From an uncultured Halorubrum sp. (lineage in GTDB: Archaea > Halobacteriota > Halobacteria > Halobacteriales > Haloferacaceae): a stretch of DNA of 57,776 nt. The stretch covers positions 1-57,776 of the forward strand of contig NZ_CAKZRO010000140.1 of NCBI RefSeq assembly GCF_937146585.1. The letters run 5' to 3'. This document shows, piece after piece, positions 34,922-43,307 of the stretch (the stretch's first letter is position 1; the number at the start of each line of letters is the position of its first letter). Under the pieces are notes generated by a model. That model did no database searches, was not told where the DNA came from, and saw only the letters and a program-made list of their open reading frames with translations. The position numbers and the translations under genes were made by a program.

Positions 34922-35899
34922 ATGAGCGAGAACCTTCGAACGTACACGACCGAGAACGTCGACGACGAGCGCGAGACCGAGTCGGAAAGCGAGGAGGAAG
35001 AGCTGCGATGTCCAGAGTGCGGCGGCCAGCTCGCGACCGACACGGAACACGGCGAGACCGTCTGTGTCGACTGCGGGCTCGTCGTCGAGGAGGACGAGAT
35101 CGACCGCGGGCCGGAGTGGCGCGCGTTCGACTCCAAAGAGAAGGACAACAAGTCGCGGGTCGGAGCCCCGACGACGAACATGATGCACGACAAGGGGCTC
35201 TCGACGAACATCGGCTGGCAGGACAAAGACGCCTACGGCAAGTCGTTGTCCGGCCGACAGCGGCGCCGCATGCAGCGACTCCGGACGTGGAACGAGCGGT
35301 TCCGCACCCGCGACTCCAAGGAGCGCAACCTGAAGCAGGCGCTCGGCGAGATCGACCGCATGGCCAGCGCGCTCGGCCTCCCGGACAACGTCCGCGAGAC
35401 CGCCTCCGTCATCTACCGCCGCGCGCTCGACGAAGACCTGCTCCCGGGCCGCTCCATCGAGGGCGTCTCGACGGCCTCGCTGTACGCCGCCGCCCGGCAG
35501 GCGGGCACGCCGCGGAGCCTCGACGAGATCGCCGGCGTCTCCCGCGTCGAGAAAGACGAGATCGCCCGGACGTACCGCTACGTCGTCCGCGAACTCAAGC
35601 TGGAGATCCAGCCCGCGGACCCCGAGAGCTACGTGCCTCGGTTCGCCTCCGACCTCGGCCTCTCCGACGAGGCCGAGCGGCGGGCCCGCAGCCTCCTGAA
35701 CACCGCGAAGGAACAGGGGATCCACTCGGGCAAGTCGCCGGTCGGCCTCGCCGCGGCCGCCGTCTACGCCGCGTCGCTGCTCGTCAACGAGAAGGTGACC
35801 CAGAGCGAGGTCAGCGAGGTCGCGAACATCAGCGAGGTCACCATCCGGAACCGGTACCACGAGCTCCTTGAGGCCGAGGACTCGGTCGCGCTGAACTGA
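34922..35899 (+). CDS. tfb: Transcription initiation factor IIB (TFB)
   Basis: A 325-residue archaeal TFB. The zinc ribbon occupies about 23-50 (LRCPECGGQLATDTEH, VCVDCGLVVEED), followed by the B-finger/linker region (RAFDSKEKDNKSRVGAPT) and two cyclin-fold repeats, with GVSTASLYAAARQAGTPRSL and SPVGLAAAAVYAASLLVNEK as matching elements. The C-terminal helix-turn-helix SEVANISEVTIRNRYHELL contacts the BRE. TFB joins TBP and RNA polymerase at promoters; haloarchaea have several TFBs, so which one this is cannot be said. Long leader upstream. Confidence 0.95.
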   Translation: MSENLRTYTTENVDDERETESESEEEELRCPECGGQLATDTEHGETVCVDCGLVVEEDEIDRGPEWRAFDSKEKDNKSRVGAPTTNMMHDKGLSTNIGWQDKDAYGKSLSGRQRRRMQRLRTWNERFRTRDSKERNLKQALGEIDRMASALGLPDNVRETASVIYRRALDEDLLPGRSIEGVSTASLYAAARQAGTPRSLDEIAGVSRVEKDEIARTYRYVVRELKLEIQPADPESYVPRFASDLGLSDEAERRARSLLNTAKEQGIHSGKSPVGLAAAAVYAASLLVNEKVTQSEVSEVANISEVTIRNRYHELLEAEDSVALN

Positions 35900-35983
35900 C
35901 GCACTCTTCCTGAATCGGTCCCGCGTCGTCTCGGCACCAGCCCGAGCCGAAACCGCGAAGGCGACGCGTCGCCACCCGCGGAC

Positions 35984-36457
35984 ATGGAGACGACGCGCCA
36001 CTTCACGGCGACGACGTACATCGTCAACGACGGGGCGACGGCGCTTCACGAACACGAGCGGCTCGGGATCCGGCTGCCGCCCGGCGGGCACGTCGACCGC
36101 GACGAACTGCCGCACGAGGCCGCGCGCCGCGAGGTCCGAGAGGAGACGGGGCTCGACCCCGACCTCGTCGCCGCCGAGTCGGAGATCACGGGCCCGAACA
36201 CCCGCGGGCTCCCCGAGCCGGCCCACCTCATGCTCCACGACATCAACGTCCACGAGGACGGGTCGGTGGGCCACCAGCACGTCGACCACCTCTACTACGC
36301 CCGGGTCGACTCCCGGGAGATCGCCCCCGACGGCGACGACGAGGTCGACCCGGCGCGCTGGCGCTGGTACACCCCCTCGGAGCTCGCGGCGAGCGACCTC
36401 CCGGACGACGTCGTCGACCTCGGGCGGGAGGCGATCGCCGCCGTCGACGACCGCTGA
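35984..36457 (+). CDS. Nudix hydrolase
   Basis: A 157-residue protein with the Nudix box G-x5-E-x7-R-E-x2-E-E-x-G: GGHVDRDELPHEAARREVRE then ETGLD, at about 34-58. It has a beta-rich start (HFTATTYIVNDGATALHEH). It would hydrolyse a nucleoside diphosphate linked to another group; no motif identifies the substrate. The histidine-rich LMLHDINVHEDGSVGHQHVD loop is a possible extra metal site. Confidence 0.88.
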   Translation: METTRHFTATTYIVNDGATALHEHERLGIRLPPGGHVDRDELPHEAARREVREETGLDPDLVAAESEITGPNTRGLPEPAHLMLHDINVHEDGSVGHQHVDHLYYARVDSREIAPDGDDEVDPARWRWYTPSELAASDLPDDVVDLGREAIAAVDDR

Positions 36458-36550
36458 ACGAGGAGTCGTCCGGGGCGCCAGGCCGCACCGGCGAGCGGCG
36501 GAGCCGAACCGCGAGTCGCGGCGTCAGACGGCCGTCTCACGGTCCGGAAG

Positions 36551-36589
36551 GTATTTGGGTCGGTGTTGGCGAGGTACACCCAAATATGG
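36551..36589. promoter_or_regulatory. Inverted repeat over the start of the three-part protein gene
   Basis: TATTTGGGT at 36552-36560 and ACCCAAATA at 36578-36586 are exact inverted repeats of 9 bases separated by 17 bases; the right arm overlaps the ATG at 36586. The left copy plus flanks (GTATTTGGGTC) recurs as an exact 11-mer at 34841-34851 before tfb. Confidence 0.6.
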
Positions 36590-38865
36590 ACGCACAGCGA
36601 AGGGAAGCGATCGCCGAGTGGGACGACCGCTCGTTCTCCGACGGGTTCGCGGGCCTCCGGCAGGTCGTCGGCGACGGGTTCTCGGGCGCGGCGACCGACG
36701 GGACGGGGTGGCTGTTCTTCGCCGACGGGCGCGTCGTCGGGGTCGTCGACGGGACGCTCGACGCCTTCGCGGACGCCTCGGGGACCGTCTACCGGGCCCC
36801 CGACGAGGCGCTCCCGGTGCTGTTCGCCATGCAGGAGCTCGGCGGCGAGCCGCGGGCGAAGTACTACACCAACGATACGCCGCTGAAGGAGGCCGACAGG
36901 AAGCTCTCGCAGGGCGGGTTCACCGGCTACATCGAGCTGTCGGAGAACGTCCTCTCCGGCGACTACTACGTGGCCTACACGGGCGGCGAGTCGATGGCGG
37001 CGGCGTACGTGGGCAACGCGCGCCGCCTGGAGACCGGCGACGACGCCTTCGGGCTCGCGGCCGACGAGGTCGGCATCTACACGGTGTACGAGGTCGACCT
37101 CGACGTCCGCCCGCTCCCAGACGGCGACGACGCGAGCAACGCCGCAGACCGGGCCGGAGGGACCGACTCGGTCGCCGTCGCCGACGCGGACGACGATCCG
37201 ACCGGAGACGAAGCGTCGGGAGACGAGACGGACGGTCCCGACGAGCCGGCCGGAGACGACGCCGACAGGACACCGGACCCAGTCGACCCCGCGCCGGACG
37301 CCGGCCGAGACGACGGCTCCCGCGCGTCGACGAGCAGGGGCGAGCCGCCGGCGGTCGGTTCGGGGGCGGCCGCGGACGATCACGCCGACGCCGACCCGGG
37401 CGGAGAGGCCGCCGAATCGGAGGACGGCTCGACGCCCGACGCGGTTCGGATCGGAGACGCCGACGCCGCGGAGGCCGAGACCGCGGACCCGGCCACCTCA
37501 GACCGGCGGGAGCGGTCGGCGAGCGGATCCCGCGGAGCGCCCGGCTCGGACGCCGCGGAGACGGACTCCGCGGAGACGGACTCCGCGGACGCGTCGAGCG
37601 CGAAGGTCGACGCCGCCGACGCGCCGGACTCGGAGGACGTCTTCTCCGAGGAGGCCGAGTGGCGGGAACAGAAGTCGATCCCGGCGCTCGACCCGTCCGA
37701 GGCGGGCGGGGAGCCCCGCGGCGACGACCGACGAGCCGGATCCACACAGCGGTCTCGGCCGGGGAGCGACCGCGGCCGAGGCGAGGGCGGCGAGTCGGCT
37801 TCGAACGGCGGGTCGCCGTCGCCGCGCTCGACCGCGCGGTCCGCCTCGAACCCGTCGGCGGTCTCGAAGCGCGACGCGCGCGGGCAGGGGACCGACGCCG
37901 ACCCCGAGCGGCTCCGGAAGCTGGAGGCGGCGCTGGAGGAGGCCGAGACCGAGCGCCGGTCGCTCGCGGACGAGCGGGACCGCCTGGCGGCCGAGCGCGA
38001 CGAGGTCGCCACCGAGCGCGACGAACTGGCCGACGCGGTCGAGCGGCTCGAGTCTGAGGTCGACGAGCTCAGAGACGAGCGCGACCGGCTCCGCCGGGAG
38101 CTCTCGGAGGCGAAGGAGCGGCTGCCGGACGCCGAGCGGACGCTCACGCCCGCGGAGGCGCGGAACGGCACGAACCTGTTCATCCGGTACGACTCGAAGG
38201 AGGGCGCGACCCTCGAGGACGCGCACGACGGGAGCACCGACCGAGAGGCGCTCCGGGAGAACCTCCGCGTCGAACACCACACGAGCTTCGAGACCGACGG
38301 CCTCGCGGTGGAGGGCCGGTCGTTCGACGAGTTCCTCGAGGGCACCATCGAGTACGGCTTCACGCGCTGGCTCGTCGAGGACCTCCCGTTCGAGGTCCGC
38401 GGCACCGGCAACGAGGGGATCCTCCGCGACCTCTACGACGCGCTCCCCGAGGTCGACCGCGCCGAGATCGGCGGCACGGTGTCCGTCGAACTCCGCGAGG
38501 GGGGCGAGGAGGTCCGCGAGCAGCGCGCGTTCGACCTCGTCTTGCGCGACCGCATGGGGCACCCCCTGTTCGTCGCCGACCTGAACGACAGCCGGGACCC
38601 GACGGCGGAGGGGACGCTGGAGTCGCTCGTGGAGAACGGGCGCGACATCGCGAGTTCGAACGAGACGTTCGCGGGGGCGTTCGCGGTGACGGAGAGCTTC
38701 TTCGAGCCGGGCGCGTTGGAGACCGCGAGCGACGCGGTCGGCGGCGGCCTGTTCAGCCGCTCGAAGCGGGCGAGCTTCGTGAAGCTCTCGCGCAAGCGGG
38801 GGTTCCACCTGTGCCTCGTCGAGGCGCGCGACGGCGGGTTCCACATGACGGTCCCCGACCTCTGA
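36586..38865 (+). CDS. Three-part protein of unknown function: N domain, acidic linker, coiled coil, C domain
   Basis: The 759-residue protein has a folded N-terminal domain (about 1-185) with the repeating beta patterns GTGWLFFADGRVVGVVDGTL and GGFTGYIELSENVLSGDYYV. A highly acidic, disordered linker (about 185-440) includes a 15-bp tandem repeat encoding ETDSA. A heptad-rich coiled coil follows at about 441-525 (ERDRLAAERDEVATERDELA). A C-terminal domain (about 535-759) contains HPLFVADLND and FVKLSRKRGFHLCLVEARDG. No catalytic signature is recognised; the C domain loosely resembles a PD-(D/E)XK fold but with no convincing active site. I know of similar haloarchaeal proteins only as unnamed families. 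Leaderless start; an inverted repeat covers the ATG. Confidence 0.75.
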   Translation: MDAQRREAIAEWDDRSFSDGFAGLRQVVGDGFSGAATDGTGWLFFADGRVVGVVDGTLDAFADASGTVYRAPDEALPVLFAMQELGGEPRAKYYTNDTPLKEADRKLSQGGFTGYIELSENVLSGDYYVAYTGGESMAAAYVGNARRLETGDDAFGLAADEVGIYTVYEVDLDVRPLPDGDDASNAADRAGGTDSVAVADADDDPTGDEASGDETDGPDEPAGDDADRTPDPVDPAPDAGRDDGSRASTSRGEPPAVGSGAAADDHADADPGGEAAESEDGSTPDAVRIGDADAAEAETADPATSDRRERSASGSRGAPGSDAAETDSAETDSADASSAKVDAADAPDSEDVFSEEAEWREQKSIPALDPSEAGGEPRGDDRRAGSTQRSRPGSDRGRGEGGESASNGGSPSPRSTARSASNPSAVSKRDARGQGTDADPERLRKLEAALEEAETERRSLADERDRLAAERDEVATERDELADAVERLESEVDELRDERDRLRRELSEAKERLPDAERTLTPAEARNGTNLFIRYDSKEGATLEDAHDGSTDREALRENLRVEHHTSFETDGLAVEGRSFDEFLEGTIEYGFTRWLVEDLPFEVRGTGNEGILRDLYDALPEVDRAEIGGTVSVELREGGEEVREQRAFDLVLRDRMGHPLFVADLNDSRDPTAEGTLESLVENGRDIASSNETFAGAFAVTESFFEPGALETASDAVGGGLFSRSKRASFVKLSRKRGFHLCLVEARDGGFHMTVPDL
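37561..37590. repeat. 15-bp tandem repeat inside the linker of the three-part protein
   Basis: Two copies of the unit ACGGACTCCGCGGAN, preserving the frame and coding for ETDSA twice. An additional degenerate half copy precedes it. Confidence 0.8.
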
Positions 38866-38936
38866 GCGCGACGACGAGGGCTAGGCGGCGAGGGAAAACG
38901 CGGCAGGTACGTCGGCGGGCGAAATCGGAATCCCGG

Positions 38937-39242
38937 TCAGTTCTCGAGTTCCGCTGCGTCGTCGATACGCATGGAGCCGAGCTTGTCGACCGTCTCGTCG
39001 AGCTTCTCGTCGAGCTCGTCGACGAACTCGTGGGTGCGCTCGGTGGTGATGGCGCCCTGGCTGGAGGGTTCGATGAGGTTCTCCTCCTCGAGGACGCGCA
39101 GGGAGTACCGCACCTTGTGATGGGGGTAACCGGTCTCGTTCGACATCTTCACGATGCCGATCGGCTCGTTCTCGATGACCATCCGCAGGACTTGGAGGTG
39201 ACGTTCGAGCATGTCTACCTCTTTCTCTAGTCGGTCTATCAT
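38937..39242 (-). CDS. Small winged-helix DNA-binding protein with coiled N-terminus
   Basis: A 101-residue protein starting MIDRLEKEVDMLERHLQVLR, a helical dimerisation-type segment, followed by a winged helix (EPIGIVKMSNETGYPHHKVR YSLRVL region, about 27-60). The C-terminus is a long acidic helix (EFVDELDEKLDETVDKLG). It resembles haloarchaeal PadR/MarR-like small regulators. ATG 39242 lies about 30 bases after a TTTTAAAC box at 39270-39277; an in-frame start at 39314 would put that box inside the coding region. It is divergent from purA. Confidence 0.75.
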   Translation of the reverse strand: MIDRLEKEVDMLERHLQVLRMVIENEPIGIVKMSNETGYPHHKVRYSLRVLEEENLIEPSSQGAITTERTHEFVDELDEKLDETVDKLGSMRIDDAAELEN

Positions 39243-39536
39243 GCCACATGTTAACTCGTCATGCCCCCGTTTAAAAGTTGCTGTCGACGGCCGCCGAGAA
39301 TCGCTCGAACGCACGCTTTGACGTGGCAGTAGTTAACGTGTTCGATCGCAAGCCGCCCGGCCGCGCCCAGAGCGGAGCGGAGCCGGCAGTGAGCGACCGG
39401 CCGAGGAGACCGCGGCGCAGAATACACGAACGAGCGTATTCGCAGTTACCGGAGCGTTTTCCGATCCACGTCCGTGGTGGTCTCGCCGTCGCAGACCGTA
39501 ATCGGTTTTACCCCCCGCCGGGAACCGGCAGGTCGT
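39243..39536. promoter_or_regulatory. Divergent promoter region between winged-helix gene and purA
   Basis: About 294 bases without a gene. It carries TTTTAAAC (minus strand, 39270-39277) for the regulator and GGTTTTAC (plus strand, 39504-39511) about 26-33 bases before the purA ATG. GTTAAC occurs twice (39250-39255, 39336-39341 region), and GAATAC (39420-39425) with GTATTC (39436-39441) forms an inverted repeat 10 bases apart upstream of purA, a possible operator. Confidence 0.45.
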
Positions 39537-40889
39537 ATGACACTCACCATCGTCGGCTCCCAGCTCGGTGACGAGGGCAAGGGCGCGCTCGTCGACCGGT
39601 GGGGAGGGGACGCGGACGTCGTAGTCCGTTATCAGGGCGGCGACAACGCCGGCCACACCGTCGTCGAAGGCGGCGCGGAGTACAAGCTCTCGTTGGTCCC
39701 GAGCGGCGCGGTCCGGGGGACCGTGGGCATCCTCGGCAACGGCTGCGTCGTCAACCCGAAGACGTTGTTCACCGAGATCGACGACCTGCGCGAGCGCGGG
39801 CTCGACCCCGACGTGCGCGTCGCCCGCCGGGCGCACGTCATCATGCCGTACCACCGCGTGTTAGACGGGATCGAAGAGGAGGTCAAGGCCGACGACGACG
39901 CCGGCGACGCGGTCGGCACCACCGGACGCGGCATCGGCCCCACCTACGAGGACAAGGCCGGGCGGCGCGGGGTCCGGATCGCTGACCTGCTCGACCCCGA
40001 CACGCTCCGCGAGAAGCTCGAGTACGCGGTCCCCCAGAAGCGCGCGCTCGTCGAGGACGTGTACGGGCTCGAACTCGACGACGACGACCGCGCGGCCGCC
40101 TTCGACGTCGACGCGCTCCACGAGGAGTTCGCCGCGATCGGCGAGCGCCTCGCCGACGAGGGGATGACCGTCAACTCCTCCGACTACCTCCACCGCCGCT
40201 TCGAGGCGGGCGACGAGATCCTCTTCGAGGGCGCGCAGGGGACGCACATCGACGTCGATCACGGGAACTACCCGTTCGTCACCTCGTCGAACCCGACCGC
40301 GGGCGGCGCGGCCGTCGGCTCCGGGCTCGGCGTCACGAGGGTCGGCGACGGCGAGGTCGTCGGCATCGTGAAGGCGTACCTCTCGCGGGTCGGCGAGGGG
40401 CCCCTCCCGACCGAGCTCGACGGCGACGCCGACGAGGAGGCGCTCGCCGACGAGATCCGCGAGAAAGGCGGCGAGTTCGGCACGGTCACCGGCCGCCCCC
40501 GCCGGATCGGCTGGCTCGACCTGCCGATGCTCCGCCACGCCGCGCGCGTCTCCGGGTTCACCGGCGTCGCGGTCAACCACGTCGACGTGCTCGCCGGACT
40601 CGACGAGCTGAAGGTGTGTACGGGCTACGAGCTGGACGGGGAGGAGCTGGACACCGTGCCCACCACCACGGACCGCTGGGAGCGCTGCGAGCCGGTGTAC
40701 GAGACGCTCGACACGTGGGAGCCGTTCGACTCCTCGGCTGTCGCCGAGGCGGGCTACGACGCGCTCCCCGAGGCGGCCCGCGACTACCTGGCGTTCCTCG
40801 CCGACGAGATCGACACCCCGATCTACGCCGTCGGCGTCGGCCCCGACCGCGAGGAGACGGTCGAGCTGACGAACCCGTTCGACGAGTAG
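39537..40889 (+). CDS. purA: Adenylosuccinate synthetase
   Basis: The 450-residue protein starts MTLTIVGSQLGDEGKGALVD, with the family-defining GDEGKG P-loop at about 11-16. Other signatures are GGDNAGHTVV, ILGNGCVVNP, GRGIGPTYEDKAGRRG, and EGAQGTHIDVDHGNYPFVTS. It joins IMP and aspartate with GTP to form adenylosuccinate in AMP synthesis. ATG 39537 was chosen over an in-frame start at 39474, which would include the promoter box at 39504-39511. Confidence 0.95.
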   Translation: MTLTIVGSQLGDEGKGALVDRWGGDADVVVRYQGGDNAGHTVVEGGAEYKLSLVPSGAVRGTVGILGNGCVVNPKTLFTEIDDLRERGLDPDVRVARRAHVIMPYHRVLDGIEEEVKADDDAGDAVGTTGRGIGPTYEDKAGRRGVRIADLLDPDTLREKLEYAVPQKRALVEDVYGLELDDDDRAAAFDVDALHEEFAAIGERLADEGMTVNSSDYLHRRFEAGDEILFEGAQGTHIDVDHGNYPFVTSSNPTAGGAAVGSGLGVTRVGDGEVVGIVKAYLSRVGEGPLPTELDGDADEEALADEIREKGGEFGTVTGRPRRIGWLDLPMLRHAARVSGFTGVAVNHVDVLAGLDELKVCTGYELDGEELDTVPTTTDRWERCEPVYETLDTWEPFDSSAVAEAGYDALPEAARDYLAFLADEIDTPIYAVGVGPDREETVELTNPFDE

Positions 40890-40968
40890 CTCGCGAGGGC
40901 CGGTAGCGCCCCGTGCGAACCGCCCCGCCCTCACGCACACTTTTGCGTCCCGGGCGAGACGCACAGCC

Positions 40969-41784
40969 ATGGCCGAGCCCTCCCGCGACCCGCCCGACCG
41001 CGAGCCCCCCCGGACCGAACCGCTCGTCGCACGGACGGCCCGCCACGTCGGTCGGCTGCTCCCGCTCGCGTTGGTCCCGCTCGCGACGGCGCTCCTGCGG
41101 GTCCGCGACCTGCTCGCGGTGTCGCGGACGGACGGCGTCTCGGTCCGCGCGTCGTTCCCCGTCTACCGGTACGACGTCTGGAACTTCCTCGAGGCGCCGC
41201 GCGGGGGCGGGCTGTCCGTGTCGCTCCCGTTCGGGACGCTGGAGCCGCTCACGCTCCTCGTCCCCCTGCTCGGTGCGTACGTCCTCGTCTCGGGGCTCCT
41301 GAGCGCGGGCTACTTCGGGAGCATCGCCGACGGCGTCACAACCGGTCGGTTCGACTTCGTCGCGAACGTCCGCCGGTTCGGCGCCCGGACGGTGACGCTG
41401 GAGGCGCTCGTCGTCCTCGCGCTGGCGGCCGCCTTCCTCCCGCTGGTGATCGTGCCGCCGCTGTTCGTGGCGGCGATACTCGCCGCGCTGGTGCTCTCGT
41501 ACCTCTACTTCCCGACGGTGTACGTCCTCGTCTTGGAGGACCGCGGCGTCGGGTCCGCCCTCGGTCGCGCCCGCGACCTCGTCCGACAGCACCGGCCGAT
41601 CGGGTTCTTCCTCTCCGTCGCGTTCGTCACGGCGCTCTGTTCCGTTCCCCTCAGCCTCGTCGCCCGCATCGGCCCGGTCGGCGGCCTGCTCGCGGCGGTC
41701 GTCGCCGCGCCGCTGGGGCTCGCGTTCAACGTCGCGACCGCGCTGAAGGTCGCCGAGATGGCCGGGATCGAGACAGTCGAGTGA
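40969..41784 (+). CDS. Integral membrane protein of unknown function
   Basis: A 271-residue protein with a proline- and acidic-rich start, then several helices at about 30-47, 95-112, 140-185 (two) and 210-250 (two). The loop VLEDRGVGSALGRARDLVRQ followed by HRPIGFF is like DUF4013-type membrane proteins of Archaea, which have a similar glycine/arginine-rich cytoplasmic loop. That is a weak match by memory. Gene stands alone after purA, spaced by 79 bases, with a CTTTTGCG box about 28 bases before the ATG. Confidence 0.65.
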   Translation: MAEPSRDPPDREPPRTEPLVARTARHVGRLLPLALVPLATALLRVRDLLAVSRTDGVSVRASFPVYRYDVWNFLEAPRGGGLSVSLPFGTLEPLTLLVPLLGAYVLVSGLLSAGYFGSIADGVTTGRFDFVANVRRFGARTVTLEALVVLALAAAFLPLVIVPPLFVAAILAALVLSYLYFPTVYVLVLEDRGVGSALGRARDLVRQHRPIGFFLSVAFVTALCSVPLSLVARIGPVGGLLAAVVAAPLGLAFNVATALKVAEMAGIETVE

Positions 41785-41813
41785 CGGCCCGGGCGGACCG
41801 CCGCCCGACTTCT

Positions 41814-42677
41814 CTACTGCGGGTCGACGGCGTCGAGCGCGGCTCGGTCCTCGTCGGTCAGCGAGAGGTCAGCGGCCGCGAGGTTCGACTCCAGGTGGTC
41901 GACGCTCGACGTCCCCGGGATCGGCAGCGTCACGTCGGAGTGATCGAGCAGCCACGCGAGCGCGACCTGCTGGGGCGTTGCGTCGCGTCGCCCGGCGACT
42001 TCCTCTGTGACCGCGGCGGACTCCCCCTCCTGGACCGCGTACATCGGCCCCCACGGAATGAAGCCCACGCCGTGATCCTCGCAGGCGCGCAGCACGTCCT
42101 CGTCGTCGCGGTGGCCGACGTTGTACCGGTTCTGGACCGTCGCGACGTCGACAATTTCCATCGCGGTCTCCAGCTGCTCGACGGTGACGTTCGAGAGGCC
42201 GACGTGGGCGATCTGGCCGGCGTCTTTCATCTCCGCGAACGCGTGGACCGACGCCTCGAAGTCGGTGTCCGGGTCGGGCCGGTGGAACTGGTAGAGGTCG
42301 ATCGTGTCGGTTCCGAGCCGGTCGAGGCTACACAGCACCTGGTTCTTCAGGAAGTCCGGGTCGCCGTGGGGGAGCCACTCGCCCTCGCGGTTGCGGAGCA
42401 GCCCGGCCTTCGAGGCGATCACCACGTCGTCGGGGTCGCCGAGCGCCTCGCGGATGAGCCGCTCCGAGACGCCCGGCCCGTAGGAGTCGGCGGTGTCGAC
42501 GAAGTCGACGCCGCGGTCGACCGCCCGCCGGAGGACCGCCTTCGCCGCCGCCTCGTCGTCCGGGCGACCGATGATGTCCTCGCCGGTCACCCGCATCGCG
42601 CCGAAGCCGAGCCGGTCGACGGTGAGCTCGCCGCCGATGTCGAACGTGTCGCGTCCGCCGCTGGTGTGGGAAGCCAT
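41814..42677 (-). CDS. Aldo/keto reductase
   Basis: A 287-residue (alpha/beta)8 reductase. The catalytic tetrad is present: Asp and Tyr in DFVDTADSYGPGVSE, Lys in VVIASKAGLLRN and His in YQFHRPDPDTD. The NADP-binding end reads LPIPGTSSVDHLESNLAA. Substrate unknown. ATG 42677 begins MASHTSGGRD; a further upstream start at 42704 adds nine unsupported residues. It converges with the membrane protein gene and is divergent from the lrp gene. Confidence 0.88.
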   Translation of the reverse strand: MASHTSGGRDTFDIGGELTVDRLGFGAMRVTGEDIIGRPDDEAAAKAVLRRAVDRGVDFVDTADSYGPGVSERLIREALGDPDDVVIASKAGLLRNREGEWLPHGDPDFLKNQVLCSLDRLGTDTIDLYQFHRPDPDTDFEASVHAFAEMKDAGQIAHVGLSNVTVEQLETAMEIVDVATVQNRYNVGHRDDEDVLRACEDHGVGFIPWGPMYAVQEGESAAVTEEVAGRRDATPQQVALAWLLDHSDVTLPIPGTSSVDHLESNLAAADLSLTDEDRAALDAVDPQ

Positions 42678-42818
42678 GGTGGCTCCGTCTCGCGCCACGC
42701 CCAAAGCCGTGGGGATGGCGGAAGGGGAGGCGGTCGGCGGCGAGCGGCGCGGTCGCCCGCCGCTCGCTCGTCTTGCGCCCGTCGCTACTCATAAGCCGCC
42801 CCCGGGCAATCGTACGGT

Positions 42819-43307
42819 ATGGACGCCGAGCGCGAGGTACTCGACGTGTTGGCGCGGAACGCCCGCGAGGACATCGACGACATCGCGGCCCAGACGGGCC
42901 TCGACGCGGCGGCGGTAGCGGACGCGATCGACGCGCTGGAGGCGGACGGCGTCGTCCACGGCTACCAGGCGGTCGTCGACTGGGACCGCGTCGACGAGGG
43001 GAAGATCCGCGCAGTCGTCGAGATCAACGTCGAACTCGACCGCGAAACGGGCTACGAGCAGGTGGCGGACCGCATCGCGAAGTTCCCCGCGGTCGACGCC
43101 TTACACCTCGTCTCGGGCGACTACGACTTCGCCGTCGAGGTGCTCGGCGAGAACATGCAGGACGTCTCCGAGTTCATCTCCGAGCAGGTCGCGCCGATGC
43201 CGGCGGTCACCCAGACGGTGACCCACTACATCATGGAGACGTACAAGGACGGCGGGATCCGGTTCGAGGACGGGGACGACGACGACCGCCTCTCCGTGTC
43301 GCCATGA
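42819..43307 (+). CDS. Lrp/AsnC family transcriptional regulator
   Basis: A 162-residue protein with an N-terminal helix-turn-helix (DIDDIAAQTGLDAAAVADAI, about 16-35) and an RAM-type ligand domain (VHGYQAVVDWDRVDEGKI, ALHLVSGDYDFAVEVLGE). The final 20 residues are acidic. Its stop overlaps the aminotransferase start codon (ATGA), so the two are coupled, and it likely regulates amino-acid metabolism, perhaps its own operon. Confidence 0.88.
   Translation: MDAEREVLDVLARNAREDIDDIAAQTGLDAAAVADAIDALEADGVVHGYQAVVDWDRVDEGKIRAVVEINVELDRETGYEQVADRIAKFPAVDALHLVSGDYDFAVEVLGENMQDVSEFISEQVAPMPAVTQTVTHYIMETYKDGGIRFEDGDDDDRLSVSP

Noticed and set aside
34710-34925. 71-codon open frame upstream of tfb
   Set aside because: It overlaps the TFB start in another frame, begins only a few bases after the TATATAT box, and lacks any recognisable feature; it is probably leader sequence.
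38188-38865. Reading the C domain of the three-part protein as a functional PD-(D/E)XK nuclease
   Set aside because: Only a loose Asp-hydrophobic-strand pattern (HPLFVADLND) was seen; no E/D-x-K is present, so I mention the fold as a weak resemblance and do not call a nuclease.
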